Positions 1 through 6,945 of a stretch of 7,966 nucleotides of DNA are shown piece after piece. The notes beneath the pieces are model-generated. The model was given only the letters and a program-made list of their open reading frames with translations. It searched no databases and was not told where the DNA came from. The stretch's first letter is position 1. Every line of letters starts with the position of its first letter. Source of the DNA: Bacteroidota bacterium. GTDB taxonomy: Bacteria > Bacteroidota > Bacteroidia > Bacteroidales > Prolixibacteraceae. A program made the position numbers and the translations under genes. Where the stretch lies: contig JAUZOB010000152.1 of NCBI GenBank assembly GCA_030706665.1, positions 1 to 7,966 of the forward strand. The letters run 5' to 3'.

Positions 1-69
1 TATCTAACTCCGCCCGGAATTTCGTTTGACTTTTTGAGTATTGAAATAATACCTATTCGTAAAAGTTGA
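1..69 (+). CDS. possible 3' end of an upstream gene (partial)
   Basis: Frame 1 is open from the first base to a TGA at 67-69 and reads 22 residues, TPPGISFDFLSIEIIPIRKS at its end, a composition that looks protein-like. An open run this short is expected fairly often by chance in AT-rich DNA, and I do not recognise the family. If it is real, the stop lies 150 bases before thrA in the same direction, with no obvious terminator hairpin between them. The call is tentative. Confidence 0.2.
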   Translation, partial: YLTPPGISFDFLSIEIIPIRKS

Positions 70-124
70 ACGCAAAAACCATTTACCTTTTTTATCACAT
101 ACCAAAGCGTTCCAATATATTGTT

Positions 125-159
125 TTTGAATTAATTTATAGGTAAAAAGAATATTTTTA
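125..159 (+). promoter_or_regulatory. candidate Bacteroidota-type promoter for the thr operon
   Basis: Bacteroidota sigma-ABfr promoters are known to use a -33 TTTG and a -7 TAnnTTTG. Here TTTG at 125-128 is followed after 23 bases by TATTTTTA at 152-159, which matches seven of eight positions. The spacing is at the long end of the usual range. In DNA this T-rich such matches also arise by chance, and another seven-of-eight -7 match (TATCTTTT, 173-180) lies nearby without a partner. Confidence 0.2.
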
Positions 160-219
160 AAATCACACTGTTTATCTTTTACTTATCAATTATGGATCTT
201 CTGATAATTCAATAGTACT

Positions 220-2649
220 ATGAAAGTTTTGAAATTTGGCGGAGCTGCAGTAATAAGCACTGAGAGCTTCCACAAAATGAAAGAGATTGTTTTAAATGAG
301 AAAGAGAGTGTCGTGGTAGTAGTATCTGCTGTTCACGGAATAACTGACAGCTTGCTTCAGGCAGCTGTTTATGCAGCATCTTTTTCATCTGAGTATCAAA
401 CCGAATTATCAGAAATCCGAACGTGCCACCTCAATTTAATTAATCAACTTTTTGATAAAAATGAGGCAAAAGAAAGAAATAATGAATTTGAAAATCTCTT
501 CTCAGAGTTAGAACGATACATAAAAGGAATTTCAATGGTCGGGGAACTTACCCCTGCCCTTCAGGATCGTATTCTTAGTTTCGGAGAACGCTTTATCTGG
601 CAAATTGTTTCTCATTATCTTCCCAATGCAGTCCCTATTGATGCTTTGAAAGTTATCCATACGGATGATAATTTTGGGAAAGCGAATGTTGACTTGGCTT
701 CTACAGAAGAAGCTATTCGCGAAGCCTGCACCAACATTGTCGGCATTCCGGTAGTTGCAGGATTCATTGCCTCTTCTTCAAATGGAAATATAACGACCCT
801 CGGTCGGGGTGGATCAGATTATACCGCATCGCTTTTTGCTTCTGCACTTGAAGTAGAAATGCTTGAAATCTGGTCATCTGTTGACGGATTTATGACTGCC
901 GATCCGGAAGTGGTGGATCAGGCTTATACCATTGAGAGACTTAGCTACGCGGAAGCAATGGAATTGTCTCACTTCGGTGCCAAAGTTCTATACCCGCCCA
1001 GTATAATTCCAATCTATAAGAAGAGAATACCTGTTCACATTCGTAATATTTCAAACTCTGAGGCCACTGGAACAATCATATCCGATTCAGGGAAAAATGG
1101 CATAGATAAACCGGTTAAAGGAATTTCTTCGATCCGGGGCATCTCTCTAATGACTGTACAGGGAATGGGGATGGTCGGAGTTACCGGCATCTCCAGTAGA
1201 TTATTCGGAGCATTGGCAAACGAAAAGATAAACATCATTTTAATATCGCAGGCTTCTTCCGAAAACTCTATCAGTATCGCCATCGAGTCTCAACAAGCTC
1301 AAAAAGCAGAACAAGCTCTCAGCAATGAGTTCGATAATGAAATCAGGACAGGAATGATCAACAAGATCGTTATTGAAAAAGATCTGAGCATTGTTGCCAT
1401 TGTCGGAGAGCATATGAAACATTCTCCCGGGATTGCAGGGAAACTATTTCACACCTTGGGAAAGAACGGAATTAACGTCATTGCGATTGCACAGGGTGCA
1501 TCGGAACTTAACCTTTCATGGGTCATTGCCGATCACGATCTGGCAAAGACGCTGAATGTTGCTCATGAATCGTTCTTCCTCTCGCCCTTTAACGATTTAA
1601 ACGTCTTTATTGTTGGGACAGGAAGAGTATCCAAGCATTTGCTCGGCCAGATTACACAGCAACAGGATAAACTTTTACACGAAAAAAGGCTTCGATTAAG
1701 GATCACCGGAATAACCAACTCCAGAAAGATGTTTTTATCCCGGGATGGCATTCTGCTTAGCAACTGGAACGAGATTTTGGACTCAAAAGGGCAGAAAGCA
1801 GAGTTAAGCTCATTTGTGGAACAGATGAAAGCAATGAACCTGCAGAACTCAATTTTTGTGGATTGTACGGCAGGAGAGGCACCTGTTGAATTTTACAAGA
1901 CTGTTCTAGAAAATAATATTTCAATTGTGGCTGCCAATAAAATTGCAGCATCTTCTTCTTACGAAAGCTATGCCGGACTGAAAAAGATGGCAGCGCTCAG
2001 AGGTGTTAAATTTCTCATTGAAACAAATGTTGGTGCAGGCCTGCCAGTTATCAATACATTGAATGACCTGGTAAATTCAGGAGATAAAGTCATAAAAATC
2101 GAGGCAGTACTGTCTGGAACGCTGAATTTTATTTTCAATGTAGTAAGCAAGGAGATCCCATTAAGTAAGGCCATTGCCATGGCAAGAGATAAAGGGTATA
2201 CAGAACCGGATCCCCGTATTGACCTCTGCGGACGTGATGTAGTCCGGAAACTGGTTATTTTAGCCAGGGAAGCAGGGTATCAGCTTGAACAAAGTGATGT
2301 GGAAATCAAAAGCTTCTTACCAGAGAAGTATTTCAATGGTGAAGCAGATTCATTTCTAAAAGATGTAGAAGCATTTGATGATGAATTCGGAGTGGTAGCT
2401 GAAAAAGCAGCCTCCGAAGGAAAGCGGATGCGATTTGTAGCTCGTTTCGATAAAACAGGAGCAAGTGTCGGCATTGAGAGTGTTCCACCCGGACATCCTT
2501 TCTATGAATTGGAAGGCAGCAACAATGTTTTCCTTTTCACGACGGATCGATACAACCAATATCCGATGATCATTAAAGGATATGGTGCCGGAGCTGAAGT
2601 TACAGCCGCAGGAGTGTTTGCTGATATCATCAGGGTTTCTAACATTTAA
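220..2649 (+). CDS. thrA: bifunctional aspartokinase / homoserine dehydrogenase I (ThrA)
   Basis: This fused cytoplasmic enzyme catalyses the first step (aspartate to aspartyl phosphate, ATP-dependent) and third step (aspartate semialdehyde to homoserine, NAD(P)H-dependent) of threonine synthesis. At 809 residues it is close to E. coli ThrA (820). The kinase domain (about 1-290) shows KFGG at 5-8, FGERF at 121-125, GRGGSD at 195-200 and VDGFMTADP at 221-229. Paired ACT domains follow (about 300-440). Q344 and Q425 have the same 81-residue spacing as the two threonine-binding glutamines (Q443, Q524) known in Arabidopsis AK-HSDH, so feedback inhibition by threonine is likely. The dehydrogenase domain (about 460-809) has a Rossmann loop at 465-471, AANK at 571-574 and the homoserine dehydrogenase signature at 655-677. 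Its E662, D668, D673 and K677 match E208, D214, D219 and K223 of the yeast enzyme. The start is the first ATG after an in-frame TAA at 205-207. Oddities are GGAAV instead of GG-[ST]-[SC] at 7-11, and Ser at the last Gly of the Rossmann loop. Confidence 0.96.
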   Translation: MKVLKFGGAAVISTESFHKMKEIVLNEKESVVVVVSAVHGITDSLLQAAVYAASFSSEYQTELSEIRTCHLNLINQLFDKNEAKERNNEFENLFSELERYIKGISMVGELTPALQDRILSFGERFIWQIVSHYLPNAVPIDALKVIHTDDNFGKANVDLASTEEAIREACTNIVGIPVVAGFIASSSNGNITTLGRGGSDYTASLFASALEVEMLEIWSSVDGFMTADPEVVDQAYTIERLSYAEAMELSHFGAKVLYPPSIIPIYKKRIPVHIRNISNSEATGTIISDSGKNGIDKPVKGISSIRGISLMTVQGMGMVGVTGISSRLFGALANEKINIILISQASSENSISIAIESQQAQKAEQALSNEFDNEIRTGMINKIVIEKDLSIVAIVGEHMKHSPGIAGKLFHTLGKNGINVIAIAQGASELNLSWVIADHDLAKTLNVAHESFFLSPFNDLNVFIVGTGRVSKHLLGQITQQQDKLLHEKRLRLRITGITNSRKMFLSRDGILLSNWNEILDSKGQKAELSSFVEQMKAMNLQNSIFVDCTAGEAPVEFYKTVLENNISIVAANKIAASSSYESYAGLKKMAALRGVKFLIETNVGAGLPVINTLNDLVNSGDKVIKIEAVLSGTLNFIFNVVSKEIPLSKAIAMARDKGYTEPDPRIDLCGRDVVRKLVILAREAGYQLEQSDVEIKSFLPEKYFNGEADSFLKDVEAFDDEFGVVAEKAASEGKRMRFVARFDKTGASVGIESVPPGHPFYELEGSNNVFLFTTDRYNQYPMIIKGYGAGAEVTAAGVFADIIRVSNI

Positions 2650-2660
2650 TAAGGATTTCA

Positions 2661-3869
2661 ATGAAATATATCATATTACTGGCAGATGGGATGGCTGACG
2701 AACCCATTGCCGAACTAGGAAATAAAACTCCTTTGATGGCTGCCCAGACTCCCAATATGGACGAGCTGGCTCATCGTGGGAGAAACGGACTTTTAGTAAC
2801 AGTCCCACAAAGTATGCATCCCGGCAGCGAGGTCGCCAACTCAGCCGTATTAGGATATGACGTAGAGAAAATATATGAAGGACGCGGAGTCCTTGAAGCA
2901 GCAAGCATGGGGGTCAGCCTTGAGCCGGAAGACATGGCTTTAAGATGTAACCTTGTTTGCCTTGAAGGTGACCTGTTAAAAAATCACTCAGCCGGACATA
3001 TCTCTAACGAAGAAGCTCACCAGTTGATTGATGCCTTGGAAAAAGAGCTGGGAAATGAACAGGTAAAATTTTATAAAGGAGTTTCATATCGTCACCTTTT
3101 GGTTATCAAAGGAGGGAAAAAGCAACTTGACTGCACTCCTCCACACGATGTACCAGGTACTCCATGGCGTGATATTCTGGTAAAATCAGTTGCCCCTGAA
3201 GCCGATTCAACTGCCGACTTATTAAACAAGTTGATTCTGGCCTCAAGAAATATACTGGAGAATCATCCGGTTAACCTAAAACGCAAAGCAGAAGGGAAAG
3301 ACCCGGCAAATTCCATCTGGCCATGGTCCCCTGGCTATCGCCCGCAAATGGATACATTGGAAATGATGTATGGGTTAAAAAAGTCAGCAGTAATCTCAGC
3401 AGTTGACCTGATTCAGGGAATAGGAGTTTATGCCGGAATGGAAGTCATTAAAGTTGAAGGAGCAACCGGATTATACAATACCAATTTCGAAGGAAAAGCG
3501 AAAGCTGCAATAGAAGCATTAAAAGAAAAAGATTTTGTTTACCTGCACATTGAAGCACCTGACGAAGCCGGACATGAAGGTGATTATAAATTAAAGATTC
3601 AGACAATTGAAAATATTGACCATCGTGTGCTCGGCCCGATAATGAATGCTGTTGCTTCATTCGAAGAACCGGTTTGTATTGCCTTACTTCCTGATCATCC
3701 GACTCCTTGCGCCATAAGGACGCATACCCGCAATCCGGTTCCTTTTGTAATATACAAACCGGGTGCAGTTGCTGATTCTGTAGAAATTTTTAATGAGGAT
3801 TCGGTAAAACAAGGAGCATTTGGCATCATTAGCGGAAATGAATTTATCTTAAATCTCTTAGATGCCTGA
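2661..3869 (+). CDS. cofactor-independent phosphoglycerate mutase family protein, probable homoserine kinase (ThrB-like)
   Basis: The 402-residue protein belongs to the alkaline-phosphatase superfamily branch of archaeal-type cofactor-independent phosphoglycerate mutases (ApgM). Members next to thrA and thrC in Bacteroidota are classed as proposed homoserine kinases (TIGR02535). Its likely reaction is ATP-dependent phosphorylation of homoserine, feeding ThrC. The metal and nucleophile residues are visible: D9 in LADGMAD, the serine of GSEVAN (S56), D301 and H305 in DEAGHEGD, D345 and H346 in LPDHPTP, and H355. Other conserved blocks are NHSAGH (108-113), TPPHDVPGTP (159-168) and EGATGLYNTN (266-275). 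The gene starts 11 bases after the thrA stop, and TAAGGA gives a weak AAGGA ribosome site, so it is co-transcribed and probably translationally coupled. No GHMP-type thrB is in the operon, which supports the homoserine kinase role. A true phosphoglycerate mutase activity cannot be excluded from sequence alone. Confidence 0.9.
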   Translation: MKYIILLADGMADEPIAELGNKTPLMAAQTPNMDELAHRGRNGLLVTVPQSMHPGSEVANSAVLGYDVEKIYEGRGVLEAASMGVSLEPEDMALRCNLVCLEGDLLKNHSAGHISNEEAHQLIDALEKELGNEQVKFYKGVSYRHLLVIKGGKKQLDCTPPHDVPGTPWRDILVKSVAPEADSTADLLNKLILASRNILENHPVNLKRKAEGKDPANSIWPWSPGYRPQMDTLEMMYGLKKSAVISAVDLIQGIGVYAGMEVIKVEGATGLYNTNFEGKAKAAIEALKEKDFVYLHIEAPDEAGHEGDYKLKIQTIENIDHRVLGPIMNAVASFEEPVCIALLPDHPTPCAIRTHTRNPVPFVIYKPGAVADSVEIFNEDSVKQGAFGIISGNEFILNLLDA

Positions 3870-3958
3870 TTAAAAATCAGATTTAACGTTACAATTTTTT
3901 GAAATAGAAAAGGCAGGAAAAACAATACTGCAGGTTCTGTTATTAAATATATCTCACG

Positions 3959-5272
3959 ATGAAATATTATAGTACAAATAAAAGCATTCGCAATGTTAGT
4001 CTCAGTGATGCAGTAATCATGGGACTTGCCGAAGATAAAGGACTCTTTATGCCCGAAAGAATTGAGAAATTCGATCCTTCATTCTTCGAACAAATTGACA
4101 AACTCTCTTTTCAGGAAATTGCATATGAAGTCGCTCGCAAATTCTTCGGAGAAGATATTGAGTTAGCTAAACTGAAAAACATTGTATACGATACACTCAA
4201 TTTTGATTGTCCGGTTGTCCCGGTAGCTGACAGCATCTGGTCTCTTGAGCTATTTCACGGACCAACGTTAGCCTTTAAAGACGTAGGGGCACGATTTATG
4301 GCCCGTCTTTTATCTCACTTTCTTGGCGACACAAAAGAGGAAGTCAATGTACTTGTTGCAACCTCCGGTGACACTGGAAGTGCCGTAGCCAATGGATTCC
4401 TGAATGTACCCGGAATTCGTGTTTTCGTGCTTTATCCAAAAGGGAAAGTCAGTGAAATCCAGGAGAAGCAATTTACGACTCTGGGGGCCAATATTACAGC
4501 ATTAGAGATAGACGGAACTTTTGATGATTGCCAACGTTTGGTAAAACGCGCTTTCCTTGATGAAGATCTTCGTTCCGCTCTCACTCTGACTTCAGCAAAT
4601 TCAATCAACGTGGCTCGTTTCCTTCCTCAGGCATTTTATTATTTTAATGCTTATGCTCGATTAAAAGAAGCGGGAGTGTTAAGACACAAGGAACTTGTCA
4701 TTGCTGTACCCAGTGGAAACTTTGGGAACCTGACCGCAGGCCTTTTCGCCCGCGAAATGGGATTACCAGTAAACCGTTTCATTGCTGCCAATAACGAAAA
4801 CGACATTGTTTACCAATATCTAAAAACAGGCGAATATCGTCCCGCTCCTTCTATTGAGACAATTGCCAATGCAATGGACGTGGGAGATCCGAGCAACTTT
4901 GCACGAATTCTGGATCTATTCGGGAATTCACACCAAAAGATTTCCAAAGCAATAAAGGGAAGTCGATTCTCTGATGATGAAATTCGTCAAGCAATTTCTG
5001 ACACTTACAACTCTCATCATTATCTTCTGGACCCTCACGGAGCATGTGCTTATATGAGCCTTCAAAACTCACTTGCTACAGATGAAGTCGGAGTCTTTCT
5101 TGAAACCGCTCATCCGACTAAATTTCTCGGAACCATAGAAGAAATACTCGGAGCAGGTAAGATTGAAATTCCCGAAAAGCTACAGGCATTTATGAAAGGT
5201 GAAAAGAAATCCATTCCCCTTTCGTTTGAATTTGAAGAATTTAAAAAATTCATGCTCAGCCAAGCCCGATAA
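3959..5272 (+). CDS. thrC: threonine synthase (ThrC)
   Basis: This PLP-dependent enzyme converts O-phosphohomoserine to threonine and phosphate, the last step of the pathway. At 437 residues it is close to the E. coli enzyme (428) and belongs to that longer bacterial type. The N-terminal domain begins with the typical YYSTN and GLAEDKGLFMPE (22-33). The PLP Schiff-base lysine is K107 in HGPTLAFKDVGARF. The phosphate-binding and cofactor loops are ATSGDTGSA (134-142) and SGNFGN (252-257). The motif NAMDVGDPSNF (304-314) and the C-terminal LETAHPTKF (381-389) are also family hallmarks. All key residues are present and the gene looks intact. It is separated from the previous gene by 89 bases with no terminator or clear promoter, so it is probably the last gene of the thr operon. 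The strong hairpin 42 bases after its stop fits that role. Confidence 0.97.
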   Translation: MKYYSTNKSIRNVSLSDAVIMGLAEDKGLFMPERIEKFDPSFFEQIDKLSFQEIAYEVARKFFGEDIELAKLKNIVYDTLNFDCPVVPVADSIWSLELFHGPTLAFKDVGARFMARLLSHFLGDTKEEVNVLVATSGDTGSAVANGFLNVPGIRVFVLYPKGKVSEIQEKQFTTLGANITALEIDGTFDDCQRLVKRAFLDEDLRSALTLTSANSINVARFLPQAFYYFNAYARLKEAGVLRHKELVIAVPSGNFGNLTAGLFAREMGLPVNRFIAANNENDIVYQYLKTGEYRPAPSIETIANAMDVGDPSNFARILDLFGNSHQKISKAIKGSRFSDDEIRQAISDTYNSHHYLLDPHGACAYMSLQNSLATDEVGVFLETAHPTKFLGTIEEILGAGKIEIPEKLQAFMKGEKKSIPLSFEFEEFKKFMLSQAR

Positions 5273-5313
5273 AAAAGAGGTTATATTTCAAAACACTTCC
5301 TTGGGAAACATAT

Positions 5314-5361
5314 AAAATCGCTTGTACAAGATTGAAAAAACATCTTATACAAGCGATTTTT
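5314..5361 (+). terminator. strong Rho-independent terminator at the end of the thr operon (probably works both ways)
   Basis: The arms 5314-5332 and 5342-5360 pair at 18 of 19 positions, with one C-A mismatch (5327/5347), around the 9-base loop TGAAAAAAC. The stem ends in AAAA on the left and TTTTT on the right, so a U-tract forms in either direction. It lies 42 bases after the thrC stop. The left arm contains a perfect 10-base palindrome, CTTGTACAAG (5321-5330). Confidence 0.85.
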
Positions 5362-5889
5362 CATTATAAGAAGATCCTTGAATTTGAGGACTTATTCCGG
5401 ACAAACATCAGGCAGTCGCAAAAGAAAAAATATCACTTTGCTGTTCTTGCATTTGTAATACAAAGCATAAAAGCACTCACACAGTACACTTATTTACAGA
5501 TCGTTTCAACCAATAAGCTGACCTTCCGAGTAAAATGAGTTATCCCAGCACCTGTAAATTGTAAGTTTTCTGAAGAACTGTTTCTCTTTTTGGGAACTCC
5601 CATATTCCCCTATTACTACACAAAACACCCCGATAACGGTATCTCTTAAAGTATAACAACTATTCTAACGAAACATTGAAGCTTCGGAATCTCTTCGAAG
5701 AAGCGTATCGTGCGGTTAAAAAATAAGAGGCCTAATTATATTTACATATAAAGAAGATTCGTATTTTAGTAAAAGTTATTCCTTCCAAAATAATAAGCCC
5801 CGGAGGCACTGTGCAAATTCGGAAGAATAAATCGACAAGACAGGGAAAACGTGTTATAAAAACTCAGAATTAATCATTTAAGCCAATCT
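5362..5889. other. intergenic region without a convincing gene
   Basis: No frame holds a credible gene here. The longest open frame (5332-5538, plus) starts with TTG inside the terminator loop, has no recognisable motif, and is most likely chance. A plus-strand frame at 5637-5726 ends in LRNLFEEAYRAVKK and TAA, which looks like a protein tail but has a stop just upstream. It is either chance or a worn gene remnant. A possible RNA hairpin lies at 5776-5830 in what would be the leader of the next gene. I see no tRNA, repeat array or known riboswitch, and no clear TTTG/TAnnTTTG promoter pair for the gene at 5890. Confidence 0.5.
5776..5830 (+). other. possible stem-loop in the leader of the 350-residue protein gene
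   Basis: TTATTC-C-TTCC (5776-5786) can pair with GGAAGAATAA (5821-5830), giving ten base pairs with a single bulged C5782 around a 34-base loop. The loop contains the GC-rich GCCCCGGAGGC (5797-5807), which can form its own short GCC/GGC stem. The hairpin ends 59 bases before the start codon and has no U-tract, so it is not a terminator. It does not match any riboswitch I know. The long loop and AT-rich stem make a chance occurrence quite possible. Confidence 0.25.
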
Positions 5890-6942
5890 ATGATTTCTAA
5901 CGAAAAGGGAAAATCGAACTCTCTGCTTTCTCCATTTATGAAAATCTTAATCATAGTGATTCCTGTCTTGCTTATATTTGCAGCTATCGCTGCATTGGAG
6001 ACAACAGTACCCGGGGTTAAGCCTCAAATTCCTAATCCGATTCCACGCGACAGTGTGGTAACAATCTCCTACCCTTATCACCATCAGAACGACACCTCTG
6101 CTGTTTTTAAGAAGCATGCTTCGCATGGTTGGCCATTAAAAATTCCGATTTACAAAAATTCATCCCTGATTCCCCGTAATTTTATAGTAGCCTATTATGG
6201 CACACTTGAAAATAATCGGATGGGAGTATTAGGAGAGTATCATTCCAATGAATTGCTTTTCCGTCTTAACGAACAGATAGACAAATGGAAAAAGGTTTTA
6301 CACGGTACGCCTGTTACTCCTGCAATTCAACAAATTGTCGTTGTAGCACAGAATAAACCTATGGCAGATGGAATGTACCGCAGGCGCGTCGGATCAAAGA
6401 TCGTTGAAGAAGCTTATGCCCTTGCGAAAAGGACTAAAGGAATCCTGATTATGGATATTCAACCCGGACACAGTAACGTTCAGTCCGAAATCCGATACTA
6501 TGGTAATTTTCTTTTAAGACCGGATGTCCACGTTGCCATCGATCCTGAATTTTATATGCACGACAACAGAATCCCGGGCAGATCCTATGGACATATGAAT
6601 ACAAGCGAGATCAACTGGTGTATTCAGCATCTGAAAAAAATAGTAATTCAAAACGGACTGCCCCCAAAAGTATTAATCATCCATCGTTTTTTTAAGAAAA
6701 TGATCATCGTGGACGAGAAGATTAAACTCGAACCTGAGGTACAGCTTATCATTGAGATGGACGGATTTGGAAGCCCGGCACTTAAACGAAACTCCTTTTA
6801 CTACTCTATTTATAACGAACCGCTCTCTTTTGCAGGATTCAAACTCTTCTACAAGAATGATGTAACATATGGGAAACGTATGATGCAACCGCAAGAGGTT
6901 TTGGGACTCTATCCTCCTCCAGTCTACGTCCAATATCAGTAA
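5890..6942 (+). CDS. conserved protein of unknown function, membrane-anchored or secreted, possible TIM-barrel enzyme
   Basis: I do not recognise a characterised function. The 350-residue protein has a hydrophobic segment at about 18-36 (ILIIVIPVLLIFAAIAAL), so it is exported and either anchored or cleaved. ATG at 5938 (M17) is an alternative start that would give a more classic signal peptide. The rest reads as alternating beta strands ending in polar motifs: VAYYGTL (100-106), MGVLGEY (111-117), MADGMY (158-163), ILIMDIQPG (185-193), VAIDPEF (215-221), VLIIHRF (261-267) and EMDGFGSPALKR (289-300). It closes with PQEVLGLYPPPVYV (334-347). This order is typical of a (beta/alpha)8 barrel. D189, D218, E220, H265 and D291 sit where catalytic residues would lie. 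From memory, the same motif series occurs in hypothetical exported proteins of Actinobacteria. A hydrolase acting on glycans or cell wall is an inference only. It converges on the next gene. Confidence 0.85.
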   Translation: MISNEKGKSNSLLSPFMKILIIVIPVLLIFAAIAALETTVPGVKPQIPNPIPRDSVVTISYPYHHQNDTSAVFKKHASHGWPLKIPIYKNSSLIPRNFIVAYYGTLENNRMGVLGEYHSNELLFRLNEQIDKWKKVLHGTPVTPAIQQIVVVAQNKPMADGMYRRRVGSKIVEEAYALAKRTKGILIMDIQPGHSNVQSEIRYYGNFLLRPDVHVAIDPEFYMHDNRIPGRSYGHMNTSEINWCIQHLKKIVIQNGLPPKVLIIHRFFKKMIIVDEKIKLEPEVQLIIEMDGFGSPALKRNSFYYSIYNEPLSFAGFKLFYKNDVTYGKRMMQPQEVLGLYPPPVYVQYQ

Positions 6943-6945
6943 TTC

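Noticed and set aside
2356..2661. 101-residue minus-strand frame over the end of thrA
   Set aside because: It lies entirely antisense to the conserved C-terminal homoserine dehydrogenase motifs, and no domain can be recognised in it.
3867..3879. TGATT/AATCA inverted repeat at the stop codon of the homoserine kinase gene
   Set aside because: Five AT-rich base pairs around a three-base loop are too weak to act as a terminator, and they lie within an operon.
5332..5538. 68-residue open frame on the plus strand after thrC
   Set aside because: It begins with TTG inside the loop of the thr operon terminator, has no ribosome site, no recognisable motif and a composition typical of translated AT-rich intergenic DNA.
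5637..5726. 29-codon frame ending LRNLFEEAYRAVKK then TAA, resembling the tail of a protein gene
   Set aside because: A stop (5634-5636) lies directly upstream, no start codon or further coding signal is visible in this frame, and a run this short can be chance. A worn gene remnant cannot be shown without a database search.
6673..6933. 86-residue minus-strand frame inside the 350-residue protein gene
   Set aside because: It is antisense to a well-patterned coding region and shows no signal peptide, motif or start context of its own; it is a shadow frame.
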